Shown here piece by piece: positions 25,173-36,739 of a DNA stretch of 64,000 nt (its first letter is position 1; each line of letters begins with the position of its first letter). Location: assembly GCA_013407085.1 (NCBI GenBank), contig JACCGJ010005542.1:1-64000 (forward strand), read 5' to 3'. The translations under genes and the position numbers were made by a program. The notes under the pieces are model-generated. The model did no database searches, was not told where the DNA came from, and saw only the letters and a list, made by a program, of their open reading frames with translations. The DNA is from Atriophallophorus winterbourni. Lineage: Eukaryota; Platyhelminthes; Trematoda; Plagiorchiida; Microphallidae.

Positions 25173-26244
25173 TTCCATTATGGACCGTCTTGATCAACTT
25201 TGTGAATAGTTCGATGGGCTTGGCACGGATGAGTAGTCACAAATATAAACTTACGAGGTCTCGGGTTCGCGTCTACGGTGACAAATTTAGCTTGCACACT
25301 GGAGTCAGGCAAGGCTGCCCGTTATCCCCGTTTCTGGTTAACTATGTCGTTGATTTGATCATAAACTATAAAAGGGTTTAAGTATCAACGGACGCTAGAC
25401 GAGGATAATATAGTTGTTCTTAGCGAAAATATTGAAATAATGCAAAGTCTTTTAGACCGCATTAGTTACTCTGCAGCAAAAGCCGGCCTCTAAATAAACA
25501 TAGCAAAACCAAAGCATTATCTAATACCGTTACACCATGCGCCCAGAAATTAAACGTCCAGGGCTGTTCCATCAAGTATGTTCCAGTCTAAAAATACCTC
25601 GGTTCAAGTATATTGCCTAATGATCAGGTGAAAGATGAAGTGAAGTTAAGGGGATGATTGTGCGCGTAACGCATTTTTGCATCTAAATGGCCCCTTTTGG
25701 TGCAGGCTTGGGATCAGCCTCAAGACTAGAAAACATATTTACCAAGCAGCCATCCGCCCTGTACTGCATTATGGATGTGAGACGTGACCGCTTAGGTCAC
25801 AGGATGTTATATCTATTGAAGAGTTCGATCATTGGTGCCTCAGGATAATATTGGGCGTCCGATATATTGACCGGTTATCTATTGCTGCCATTCGGGCGCA
25901 ATGCACCGAAATACCTCTGCTTTCCGTTCACATCCAACGGCGAAGAAATGACTAATTTGACTACGTGCTCGGAAAGACGCATAGCGCTCACGAAACTCGT
26001 CTTGACAATAAACCCGCTCGTACTTGGCGACAAGGCGGTAAGGTGAAGACCTGGCTCTCAACTGTGAAGAAAGACGTAGACGCCCTGGTATTGGGTATTG
26101 TCTATGGCGTTCGAAGTCGGAAACGCGACTAGATCGCGATCCACAGCGATCTCGCCTTCGATCGATGCGCGTGGGCTGGCGGGATTCGAGAAATCAACGA
26201 AGCCGGCTAATCCACCTGTGGAGCCAGCCGCACAAAAGTAAAGG

Positions 26245-27815
26245 AAAAAAAGTACAATGACTTTATTGATTATTTAACCAAAGTATCAAAACTTCGAGGA
26301 TACCTTAAACAAAAATCAAAGATTACATTATTTCGGGCTAACTATGTTCAACAAAATTTGTATTAATTGTTACCTTATTTGGCTTGTCAATCTTCTCGTC
26401 ACATTCACACATTCACCTACACCATTTTTATCCGTTTAATTCACAAAATGGGAATATTATTGTTAATCCGGTAAATTTGTTCATTTTTCAGTTCGATAAA
26501 ATCATGAACACGCATCCTGCTCATTTGCAAACGCGTTATACGGTATCAGGGCAGTTTTCAGAAAACCTGCACGAGATAAAAGGATGCGTTCTTTGCTTAA
26601 GGTCAAGTTAGTTTAATGACATTGCGTACCATTTGTTCCAGATGGTCTAATTGAATATAAGATAGCATGTTTACTTGTAACGGAATTCAAGCTTCGAACT
26701 TATCAGGGATTGGTTAAACAGAATTGAAGAGTCAAACAAATTTTATATATATATATATAAACGCCAAAGCGTGTGAATTTACAAATCGATAATAAATTAA
26801 CATCTTTTATTATTTAATTCGAATCAAGTATAAGGATTGACCAACTTTATATGTTATCACTTTACCACTGATATCAGCTTGATCAATAGCGAAGAAAATG
26901 TTGATCTCGGCATTTTGTTGCTCACATTTCCCAAAAAAACTTAGACTAGCACTTTCAATGTTGATCTGTTATCAAATCGTACGTCATTGGCAAACACGCA
27001 ATCTCAGTGCACTTCTGGTGTGTATTTATCGGGTAAAAGAATGGTGTGATTATTCTTGAAGTGTGATAAAATATCGAAGTGAAATGTTTGATGAAGTTGT
27101 CAAGCCTATGTGCAGTGGAAACAGTTGTCACGTGAAAACGTAAAATATTGGCATGGTTTTTGTTACTCTTTGTCAACTTTTATAAAGTAGTAGACTAATC
27201 AATGTGTTTATGGTATTGTGTTAGCTATATCGGTTACAAACTTACAAGATGAATAATTTACGGTTTTTACTTTTACTTTTACTTCCAGAACACGAATGTT
27301 GAAATCGCTGGCAGTAGGATTCATATTACTAATCTCTACGTTTTTGCAATATAAAACCACTTTGTAATTGCACATTGTTCAAAACAGTTCCACAAAGTAA
27401 GAAACCAAAAAAGAGCTCTTTAAAATACCTAGTAAAGATAAGAAATGTTAACCGAACCCATTTATTTCAGCCAAAATGTTCATACATATTTTGTTCAGTT
27501 TTTTTATTTGGGGAATATACAATTTCTCTCTATTTAAGCAGGCTTATGGCTAAGTTCATTCTTAATTAAGAAACGCTGGGGCGATGAAAATATTTCAATT
27601 TTTCTTGTGTTCTGATGACATTTTTCGGAACATCTTCAGAAATCTACCGTAATAACTTCGACTAATTAGATTAATCTACATTTTCATCTTCCATTGCAAT
27701 GTATAATAATTCATGTTTTAGTCTATAGTATAATAAAACAGACAATCATGAAAAAACATTAATGAAAACTGCAATGTAATGGAAAATGTTTGTGACCGAT
27801 CGGGAAATCATAATC
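26245..27815. other. Non-coding AT-rich stretch
   Basis: No gene recognised. A (TA)n microsatellite lies at 26743-26759. Short frames on both strands show no domain. Confidence 0.45.
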
Positions 27816-27819
27816 ATGA

Positions 27820-28666
27820 AAAAAGAAAGTTTGTTCGGTGAGAATAGTTTATTGGTAACGTTTCGCTTCTGACAAAGAAGCTTCGTCAGACCAAGGGTGT
27901 CAGTACGAACAGAGATCAAGCTTAAATTTCATCCACCTGACAAATCATAAACTGGTTAAGAACTGCACAGTCCATGGTGGGTTCTGCGCTCGTTAAGAAG
28001 GACAGGCGCGTTCAATATCAACTGACGCATCATCACCCCTACGTGCCGTATAATCCCTTAATTGGTTTAGTCTTGGCAGGTGTGAATGACATCTGCTGAC
28101 AGATCAGCTCGATTGCGTAATCGATACGCACACTAGGGGTTACGAACGTTAATTTTCATCCGCTGCAGGACTGGGCGCCAGATTGTGGAGATATCAGCCC
28201 CATCCACGTTATTGACTGCATTCTTATCAGCCGTTGTTATCTCAACCGCCTCAGCGTGAAGTCGTTCCATGTATGGTTTTATTCCCCGCATTATCACTTC
28301 TACGTTATCAAGATCTTCACTGTAACCGGTGTCCAGCACGTGTTAAGCTAGTGCTGAATCTCTTATCAGTGTTTGATATTCACTGGAATTGCGTGACTGC
28401 TTACCGATTCGATTTTTCTGTTCACTTACCCTAGTACTGAGTTCTCTGGATGTTTGCCCGATATATGCTCCCAAGCAATCCTTGCAGTTGATTTTATATA
28501 CGCAATTCGTCGCGCAGCCTGAAGGTGTTTTATCCTTGATTTGCGTTAATAAGAAACGGAGCGTTCTACCGCATTTATACGTTCTCGTATACCTGCGTTA
28601 TTCCAGATTCGATTTATCTCCTCTGGCGCTTCCTCAACGTAAGTATAATAGAACCTGTTACACGCC
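27820..28666 (-). mobile_element. Penelope-like element, left copy (minus strand): linker, GIY-YIG domain and 3' region
   Basis: Read on the minus strand, an RT-to-nuclease linker (YVEEAPEEINRIWNNAGI, about 28640-28590) leads into the GIY-YIG nuclease of Penelope-like elements at about 28545-28430. CVYKINCKDC gives the GIY-equivalent strand plus the CxxC pair typical of this group, and LGAYIGQTSREL gives the YIG strand and catalytic Arg region. The frame continues through AEHVLDTGYSEDLDNVEVI to a stop near 28133. The 3' region reaches about 27820 and includes a GCTTC/GAAGC hairpin followed by GAAAC. One frameshift lies between linker and nuclease. The reverse transcriptase itself is absent. 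Confidence 0.75.
28328..28567 (-). repeat. Left arm of a 240-bp inverted repeat
   Basis: This is the reverse complement of 28842-29081 with three mismatches by eye over 240 bp. The arm covers the Penelope GIY-YIG coding region. The arms are separated by 274 bp that contain a perfect 71-bp tandem duplication. Confidence 0.9.
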
Positions 28667-28808
28667 AAAATTTTTCCGTTTTGGGTGCTGGGTATTTAAC
28701 CCGTTGGCGTTTGGTCACGTTTTATTCATCTGTATTCAAAATTTTTCCGTTTTGGGTGCTGGGTATTTAACCCGTTGGCGTTTGGTCACGTTTTATTCAT
28801 CTGTATTC
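28667..28808. repeat. Perfect 71-bp tandem duplication
   Basis: 28667-28737 and 28738-28808 are identical, each starting aaaatttttccg and ending catctgtattc. The duplication sits in the spacer between the two arms of the Penelope inverted repeat. Identity of the copies implies a recent duplication. Confidence 0.95.
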
Positions 28809-29110
28809 AGCCCAAGAGAACATGCGATATAGAAAAGGGGCAGAACGCTCCGTTCCTTATTAACGCATATCAAGGATAAAACACCTTCAGGCTGCGCGAC
28901 GAATTGCGTATATAAAATCAACTGCAAGGATTGCTTGGGAGCATATATCGGGCAAACATCCAGAGAACTCAGTACTAGGGTAAGTGAACAGAAAAATCGA
29001 ATCGGTAAGCAGTCACGCAATTCCAGTGAATATCAAACACTGATAAGAGATTCAGCACTAGCTGAACACGTGCTGGACACCTGTATAAAATTAAAGAGGA
29101 ATAACAAAAC
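28809..29110 (+). mobile_element. Penelope-like element, right copy (plus strand) with GIY-YIG domain
   Basis: This encodes the same GIY-YIG segment as the left copy but on the plus strand: TPSGCATNCVYKINCKDC, LGAYIGQTSREL, RVSEQKNRIGK, then EYQTLIRDSALAEHVLDTC. Similarity to the left copy stops at 29081; sequence beyond differs, so this copy lost its 3' part or recombined there. Upstream only about 30 bp separate it from the 71-bp tandem repeat. Confidence 0.75.
28842..29081 (+). repeat. Right arm of the 240-bp inverted repeat
   Basis: Partner of 28328-28567, differing at three positions (for example tcaagg-side atatgc against aaatgc in the other arm). Head-to-head Penelope copies are a known arrangement for this class. 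Confidence 0.9.
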
Positions 29111-29396
29111 ATGACTCATAAAACAACTACTCGGGGTTAGCAGTTTGGATAAGCTCCCACTGTCTATAAAATGTTCCATATGGCGTGCGTATCAAATAGC
29201 CTCTGACAACCAAGTCCAGCTTCTGGCCTGCACGAGTGGCTCCCCGAGCCCTGCGGAACTGCTTCTACCAACAGGAGAAGGGGCGAGGGCGAGTGACTGG
29301 CGCCTGAAAACCAGTTTGCTACGGGCAGATGGAACTCGTTAGCCTGGGCGGGAATTTCGTCTAGGGGAAGGAAAACCCTGATTTTAAACCTACGCT

Positions 29397-29407
29397 GCCT
29401 TGCGGGA
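29397..29407 (+). repeat. Target-site duplication, left copy
   Basis: GCCTTGCGGGA here is repeated exactly at 30057-30067. It flanks the nested RTE fragment 29408-30056. Confidence 0.9.
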
Positions 29408-30056
29408 GTTAGCTGTTACAGTCGTATGCGCACCGATGCTCTCCGAAATAAGTTTTTGGGTAGTAATGTCGATATAGAGAAGCAGATAAACCTGCATAGG
29501 TTACGCTGGTTGGGTCACGTTTCACGGATGCCGGACCACCGACTTCCGAAACAGATTCTTTTTGCGACGCCACATCCTGATTGGCGTAAATCTCGGGGTG
29601 GCCAACCGTCACATGGCATAGGCAGTTAAAAACCCTTACTAGTAACCTTTCCAAGTAGCGCGTCTTCCAGGCTGGTGTCCCCGCGATCAGATATCGCAGT
29701 GGTTAGTTACGCTTCAGGATATGTCCCGAAACCGTGTTCAATGGCGGTCTTGCACTAAGCATATTCTTGGAGTGTTTGCTTAACCTTGTATGTTGTCAAG
29801 CGGAGTGACGAGAAAAGCTTGTTATGATGCATGACAGTGAAAGCCGCAAGGAAGCTGCCGTGCTGATGTCGCTCTACTCGGTCACGAAACTTGTTTGAAT
29901 GTATGTTCCATTCCAGTTTGTTTGTGCTTACTCTTCTATAGAAGCCGTAGCAATTTAAGTCCCACCCTTCCCCATCTTTTAGGATTTTAATTTTTCATGG
30001 TTGTATGGCAGTTAAGCATTCGGTACGTGCTACCGGTCTTTGATGATGATGATGAT
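29408..30056 (+). mobile_element. 5'-truncated RTE-like fragment with (GAT)n tail
   Basis: The first 200 bp encode the RT C-terminal tail of the family (VDIEKQINLHRLRWLGHVSRM), with stops after about 29630. The 3' UTR follows and ends in a pure GAT/TGA repeat (30040-30056), the usual end of RTE-type elements. A perfect 11-bp duplication on both sides marks it as a target-primed insertion into the leader of RTE copy 2. Confidence 0.85.
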
Positions 30057-30067
30057 GCCTTGCGGGA
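30057..30067 (+). repeat. Target-site duplication, right copy
   Basis: GCCTTGCGGGA, exact copy of 29397-29407, directly after the GAT tail of the nested element. Confidence 0.9.
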
Positions 30068-30619
30068 TACCAAATCGCGGAAAGGTCTTTGAGAGTAAAC
30101 CCTGAGGAAAATCTGGAGCAGAGTCTCGTAGACGGTTAGTTGGTGCACGCCACCTCTTTCTGGCAACTCCCTGCTGCATTGCAGGTCGCACTTGGTTGTG
30201 CAAAGGCTAGAGAATCTGACTCGAACAAACGCCGAGTGGTGCTGGGGACGCTGCTTTGTACCCAAAATCCCAAGACACTTCATGACTCGAGGATTATTAC
30301 AAGATATCGTTAATGCTACGGCGTTCCCGGTAGGCGACGCGCCTCATGCTCTCCCAGCGGCTGGGGTGAAAAGTAAGCAAGCTGGGTCCCTTAATACACG
30401 CTCCCCGCTGTTTATCTCATGTTAGAATGTCAGAACGCTCCTAGATCCCGGTAGCCAATGCATCACAATGCGCAGTCTTTGCGACTATGGCGTGAGTATA
30501 GGCTGCTTGTCGGAGGTAAGAATCCCGAGCACTGGCTGCATTCGTATCAGGATTTGAGGAAGAGACATCCCCTACTGGTTGTACCACGGTGGACCTACTG
30601 ACAACTCCGGGCTACATAC

Positions 30620-30750
30620 TCATGTATGTTCACACTATGAACATACACTACTCATACATAAGGCGCACCGGAATAAAAGGCTCACTGCCGGTTTTTCGTA
30701 AAAATTAGTGTTTTTATGTGCGCCTTATAGTCCGAAAAATACGGTACGTA
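30620..30750. mobile_element. MITE-like palindromic insert in RTE copy 2
   Basis: ATAAGGCGCAC (30658-30668) and GTGCGCCTTAT (30718-30728) form a perfect 11-bp inverted repeat around 49 bp. Just upstream, GTATGTTCA-cacta-TGAACATAC (about 30624-30646) forms a second 9-bp hairpin. The block interrupts the RTE coding order between endonuclease and RT. The GTGCGCCTTATAGTCCG string resembles the ends of short non-autonomous DNA transposons known from other animals, but the family is not assigned. Ends are approximate. Confidence 0.5.
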
Positions 30751-31989
30751 CACGAGTCAAGCAAGGCGGTTTTTGTCGAGGTCAGCGGTGCATAGAACAG
30801 CTGTTCACACTGCGTCGGATTCTGGAACATCGTGACGGTTATCAGCGGGCAACAACAGCTTGTTTTTATCGACTTTGATGCCGCCTTCCGACTCTGTCGA
30901 CCGAGATTCGCTGTAGAGTGTGATTCTTGCGGATGGTATGCCAAAGAAACTTGTGCACATGATGCAAGCGTACTATAAATTTACGCAGAGCCGTGCACGC
31001 ACATATGGAATGGTGTCCTCGAAGTTTCCCATTAGGACTGTGCCCGGCAAGATGGCCTTTGTCCCCTGTGCTATTCAATGAAGCAGGCACTTTCAGATTA
31101 CGCCAGTGTGATGCTGAGTCCGAGCGTTTCGATTGCCGATTTGGAGTATGCCGGTGACATCGTAATCTTGGGGGATGATCCTGGAACGCTTCAGACGACC
31201 CTGGAACGCCTCGGCTCATTTTATTCTATGCTGACGCTACGAATCAACACGCGCAAAAAGAAGTATTTTATCACCGCCGTTGGACCTCATTTGCCTCTCA
31301 AGTTTGATGGTGAGAACTTGGAGATGGTGAACACTTTTCATTATCTTGGTTCGTCCGTGCTACCATCAGGCCAAGCCAGGTATGGGATACTGACCAGTGT
31401 ACAAGCTGCGCGCACGGCGTTTTCACGACTACGTTGGGTTCTATTAAGCCGTAGAGAAATCAGCCGACGTACAAAGCTGCGCGTTTACAGAGCGGCGATT
31501 CGCCCAGTTCTCACTTATGTATGCGAAACGTGCCCTGTTCGGGTGGATGATATGCGGAAACTAGAGGTTTTCGACCACTGGTGTCTCCGACGCATCCTCA
31601 ATGTTCGATGGGATGAGCGAGTAACGAATGACGAGGTTCGCCACCGTTGTTTTGATATCCCTCGCCTGAGTTTGATATTGCGACAACACTGACTGGGATG
31701 GTTTGGCCACATCCTGAGACGCTCGGACGCTAATCTAACCGGAGTGACACTATCGATGCCACCCTGCACAGAATGGCGTTGTCGTCGCGGAGGACGAGTG
31801 AAGACTTGTCTCGCTCGAATGTGGAGCTTCTTGGTCTATGATTGGTTTACAAATGGCGCACGTAGGACCGGATCCGGCTTGAAATATGCGCGGATCTCGC
31901 TGCTAACCACCGAGCGTGGGTGACTGCAATCCGTGTCGTCAACGGAGCCGACTCATCCTCTAGGAGGAGATAGTCGTACAAAAACAAAG

Positions 31990-34900
31990 CAAAGCTGTCT
32001 TATTCGTTTAGTAATAACACGTTTTACTGAAACTTCTGAGAGAAAGTAAATGATATATTTTTCATCAGTTGTAGTTATAGATGGAAATGTAATATGCATC
32101 GAACGAAAAATAGATGAAGATGAAGATTTATCAATACTTTAGGAGGTGAGAGGCATAAGCGAGAATGTAATTGTTACGGATCATGATAAAAATGTGATGT
32201 TGCAAAATAATGTTTAAGGATATTTTTGTAATAGTAAGAAACAACGCAATAAATAATTCTGATTCAACATTTGATTAACGCAAATTCTTTTGAATGTGTT
32301 CGAAAATTACAGGCAAATAATACAAGAAATGAGATAAGATCCAAGAAAGGCTAAAGTGAGAAATAAGTTTAGACATGAAGCCAGCAGTGCCAAGATGTAG
32401 TTCTGAAATCTTGAGTATGGGCGCTTTTATGTTTATAAAATTAGAATGATGAATCAAGGTTAAGTTATCGGAAATAGTGGTACCTTATCACCCGGCAAAT
32501 GTTTCTTTATTGAAACTATTTGGTGTAAATCTAGCAAGCTAGATATCAATAGAAAATGTGTGAAGCTTGACATCACATACATTAATGTAAACAAGTTCTA
32601 CAAACATTTCAAAATAAATACGATCATTTTTTAGTTCAGTTTGTAATTATTTATAATGCCGTTTATGGCGTCTTCAAAGGGTTGGTACAATCTGCTTCAC
32701 AGTCAATCATTATATCATCGACGATAGTTGAGGGATGTTGCATAAGTGTAGATGTTTAAGTTGGCAAAAGAATGGAAAAATAAACACACATTAAAGGTCC
32801 GTTAAGACAAAACAAGATTCAAGTTTTATGGATGAAACAGCTTTTAACTGTACATTAACAACTGGTTCTAAATTAGGATAAAAGAATACATTTGTATAAA
32901 TAATATAAATCGATCATAATGGCTGTGGTAACGTGGAAAAATAAATTGTGAATAGCTCAAAGCAATATCAGGGTAATCTCGCATATAACCATCAAGTTAA
33001 GATTTAAATAAGAACAAGCGATTGGATTTCACCGATTGACAAATCCAAGAAAATCATGGTCCAAGTAAAAACACTTGCAACATTACCGCGTGAAGTGTAT
33101 CATATCGAATATGTGGGCGTAAATTCAAGTATTCAGGGCAGTTTGAAAACGGAATATATTTTCGGGGGGAGTTAGAATCAGAATTCATAACCTCGTAACT
33201 AGTTATCTGAGGCGCTCAATGTTTGGTATATTTAAGTAATCGTCTACAAGAAGAACGAAGTTCGATGTGATCTACATATACAATCAATAATGCTCTGTGT
33301 TATAGCATGAGGTTAAGTAGGACGACGATTTGGAATCTTTTGAAAACAGCTAATGCGTTTAGAAAATCAACAGAAAAGTCAATATCCGCTAACAATTCAC
33401 TTTATAGTTATTTCAACAACTATAAATCAGATATACGAAATAACAGTAATAGAGTGTTACTCACAGTGAGTGAATAGATTTTCATCCCTATTGGATAAAT
33501 CTCACTGAAGATTATGACTACCAATGTTTTCTATTGTTCTTGAAACATGTTATGCGCATGATATAAAGCGAAACTGTCTTGCAGATAACCCGCTGGGCGA
33601 GAAGATGTTAAATTTTATTTTAACTAACGGCAATCCTGCTACTCGAGTTTATTGACTCAGCAATTCACGGTGCACAGAAATTTATCACTGTTGGATTGAC
33701 CCGATATGTTTGTATGAATTGACTTTGTTCAATGAATTTCGCTTGACAAACAACAGCCTTACGTTAACTACTCAATGATAATCCACACACAAACGTTGTA
33801 TCATGAGTATACTTTTACTCCAGGATGGTTAAATATTAACCACACTCACGACCTAACAGTATTACGACACTTCATAACGCCACACATAGCATACATCCCG
33901 TTAACTGACCGAACGTTTATTAAATCGAATATTAATTATGTCTTTTTACAATATATAACAAACTCTCAGTGTACTGCATAACATTCATTTATTTAGTCAT
34001 CATCGTCTGTGACGTTAATGTGCATTAGTTGAGTTGGAGTTTGTCTAATTTAAACACAAACATTTCGAAACTATTCAACCTCACCACTCCAGTACGTATA
34101 TAATGTAAGTTTAAAGGGCATTTTCAAACAAACAAATCAATTTATTATCGGAAATTCTTTCATCCATTCTATTTTTAAAACTGTAGGTGATATTTATTTC
34201 TATCCATTATTTATGCTAATTCAAATTCGCATTTATATTTGAACACCAGTATCATAGCATTAGTTAATCTGTTCGTGGAACGTTCATAAATTTTTGTTCA
34301 TGCATCAGATATAGCCAAATGTTGACATTTAGCCGTATAACAATTCACAAGATTTATACTACATTTTCATTATTCGGGTTCATACGTCAGAATTCGTTGC
34401 TCCATTCTGGTTCAAGTACACTCAGACACAAAAAGAAATTTTTTAACGTGTTGTGAAATACATAGCTTTTTATAAATTAGGGACTTTGGTTGCCTATTTT
34501 ATTTCGTGCACCATATTGCCTTCAATATAATGGTTGTGATTGTGAACTATTGTAAGCGGGATAGAGTATTGCCAATATATTTCAAAAAAATAAGCGGCAC
34601 TATGTTGCACTGCTTATGGAAATTATCTTGGTCCCTGAATAGAAGCGATTCCCAACATTATATGAGGGTTTATCCTCGACTCTGCGAAATATTTCTTTAA
34701 ATGTTTAATACACATCGGAATTTTTAGCTAATGTTCATTGAAAATTTCGAATCGGATTGCATAGAACATTATAAGTCGAGCTCAATAAGAAATGAGAAAC
34801 GACTTCTAAAGTCATATAACGAGCGTCGTGAAAAAAATACGAAGCTCGAAATCTAATATTTGTCAGATTCTTCTCAATTTTGCATGATTCGCGAGGAAGA

Positions 34901-36580
34901 AAAATACTATGGAAAATTGTTTAAGGAACACATTCACCACAAAAGGAAAATTTTGTCAACGACGGAGGACAGGTTATACTGAAACAGTCGTCCCGCATGT
35001 GACGTGCATGATATTAATTAGTGTATTAATTTTCATAAATCCGTGAAATTTAATTCAATGTTTAGCTATAATGTGAGTTGAGGGTAGTTTTGTAAAATAA
35101 ATGCACAAATCATGTATTTATCTATTTCATTTTTATTTATTTTATGACTATATTTTACCAACCATTGCGTATCACGATGCGAGTCATGTACAGTTTTAAA
35201 TTTCGTTTTTCATTAATTTACCTAAAGTAATTTTTATAATACATATAGCGTATTATTTATTCATAACTTCGTAAATTTTTCTAAAATTCATTACGCGAGA
35301 TGCTTAAATAGAGAAAATATCGTGAAAAAATTATCGAATAATTCAAATCATCAATGCTTTGTTGCAAATGATGTGACGTACTTATCGTTGAGACCTTCGT
35401 CTGCTCGAACAAATTTAAAAATAATATCAATTTGTTCAGATTTTCAGTGAATTTCTTTCTAGTTATTTACTTGATGTGACGGATCAAGATAAAAATCTAA
35501 GCAAATATTAATATAGATTGATGACGATGAATAACTGGTATATAGAATAACTGAAGTTGTAAATTCATGATAAAAATACATTTCGTTGAAGTTGTAAGTT
35601 CAGATGAGGTTTCTACATTTTTATGAGAAATTCGGTTCAGAAGTCTTATCGAAATATCGCCTGACATGGATCGCATAATTTTAAAATCTGCTACAAACAA
35701 TTCTCCCGTTTAATACTCAAGCAGTGTTATCATAAAATATTTGGATATCGAGTAAAAGAATTTTGAAAACCAAGTATGAATTCGTCTAACTTTGCAAATA
35801 TATCATCAACGGAAAATGGTTTTATTAGAAAGCAAGATTGTTTATAAGACGCGAACAAAACGAAATGTAAAATTTATTATAGCAATATTTCAAAAATTTG
35901 TCGGCTTCGTGAACATAAAACAAATATGATATACTTACTTATGGCGTTACAAAGTAGCGACAACTGTATCGGACCTTTGGAATTGTTGAAATATGTGTAC
36001 ATACATGACTCACAAATTGAAATATTCAAACAACGAATTAGTTATTTCAGAATTCGATATGTGATTAAATAAATGAATAATAAATTTCAATTCATTTCAC
36101 GTGTGTGAAATCAGTAAACTGCATCGTCTTTTGTACATCTTTTTTTAAAATTGTTCATGCTACCTGCCAGCATACTTCGCATGAAAAATTATTTTAAAAA
36201 TTGGGTTGCTCATATCAACAACAAACACTTGAATACTTTCTGGAAACACAGTTATTAATAATTGAGGCTTCCGTAAATTAAAAGGTTGAATTACGCAAAT
36301 TGAAAATGTAACCTGAACATTCATAAATTATAAATTTTTGCTCACATCCAAATAAAAAGAAGAAGAAAATGACTTTATTCCTTTACACGAATTTTCCACG
36401 ATTTATATCTAGACAGTTTCAATTTGGTTCAGTTTTCACTGGACAGTAAGTAGATAACGAGCCAATCAAGCGTCTAGAATTTTTTCCGGTGGAAAGCTGC
36501 AGAGAAGCACTGCCAAAACATTTTTAAATTTTGTCCTTTTGAAATCTTCGACAATCTCGACACCCGGATAATAGGGATTG
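31990..36580. other. Long AT-rich stretch without genes
   Basis: About 4.6 kb with no recognisable coding exon, transposon domain or strong repeat on either strand. The longest frames are under 70 codons and carry no motif. Confidence 0.5.
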
Positions 36581-36599
36581 TATTCAGGGAATACCGGTA

Positions 36600-36660
36600 A
36601 AAGAAAAAGCAGTGTCGCTTTACCAGCGCGGTGAGAGGTCAGCTAAAGTAGTATTGTGGA
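36600..36660. repeat. Short dispersed repeat, copy 1
   Basis: The core CCAGCgCGGTGAGAGGTCA (about 36623-36641), followed by a variant of AAAGTA, recurs at about 40091-40117 as CCAGCtCGGTGAGAGGTCA. Weaker similarity extends about 60 bp upstream in both places. Nature unknown. Confidence 0.45.
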
Positions 36661-36739
36661 TATAAAAAACAGAAAAGTTTAGCATTTACTTTCTTTACCG
36701 AATAACGCTAAAAAATTGATCTACATTAGCTTGAATAGC

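Larger units (their letters stand above)
24880..25176 (+). mobile_element. tRNA-promoter SINE with 3' hammerhead, inserted in RTE copy 1
   Basis: This is a non-coding block between RT motif A and the next RT segment of the host RTE element. It contains an exact pol III B-box (25096-25106) and, 20 nt further on, a complete hammerhead ribozyme ending at 25172. The same combination defines the schistosome alpha SINE-like family. The right boundary is well placed, as RTE coding resumes just after 25176. The left boundary is approximate; it could begin as early as 24825, where RTE coding is lost. No target-site duplication was identified. Confidence 0.7.
22830..26240 (+). mobile_element. Decayed RTE-like non-LTR retrotransposon, copy 1
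   Basis: The 5' leader at about 22838-23000 is recognisably the same as that of the copy at 30226-30410 (both start caaacgcc and end gaaaagtaagcaa). Endonuclease pieces follow: CLSEVRLSDA near 23110, VVAGDWNARTG near 23440 and NQIDYILIRVHW near 23650. RT motif A survives as IDFCAAFD near 24797-24820. An inserted SINE then interrupts it, and RT resumes with SRVRVYGD and GVRQGCPLSPFLVNYV (25240-25350). The catalytic YADD block has decayed to LDEDN. C-terminal blocks (AAIRPVLHYGCET, FDHWCLRIILGVRY) end near 26230. Many stops and shifts make it non-functional. Confidence 0.8.
29130..31985 (+). mobile_element. RTE-like retrotransposon, copy 2, split by a nested RTE insertion
   Basis: The 5' leader runs from about 29130 to 29407, is interrupted by 29408-30056 and resumes at 30068. 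The leader then matches copy 1 (from caaacgcc at 30226). The endonuclease start follows (VSIGCLSEVRIP near 30490-30525), then a MITE-like insert and an internal deletion. RT resumes at about 30835 with a motif A relic. The frame 31078-31692 holds a damaged catalytic block, LEYAGDIVIL in place of LEYADD. It continues through TFHYLGSSVLPS, YRAAIRPVLTYVCET and FDHWCLRRILNVRW, a stop at 31690, then GWFGHILRRSD and a tail near 31980. Confidence 0.8.

Noticed and set aside
26743..26759. TA repeat as a replication or regulatory element
   Set aside because: A short simple repeat with no supporting context.
27858..27895. Hammerhead-like sequence on the minus strand of the Penelope 3' region (CTGACGA, GCTTC/GAAGC stem, GAAAC)
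   Set aside because: There is an extra A between core and stem II, stem I has no matching partner after a cleavage triplet, and the same bases can pair as a simple inverted repeat. It may be a relic but does not meet the hammerhead rules.
28389..28832. 147-codon plus-strand frame and its partner at 28793-29020 (minus)
   Set aside because: Both are antisense shadows of the GIY-YIG coding strand in the inverted repeat.
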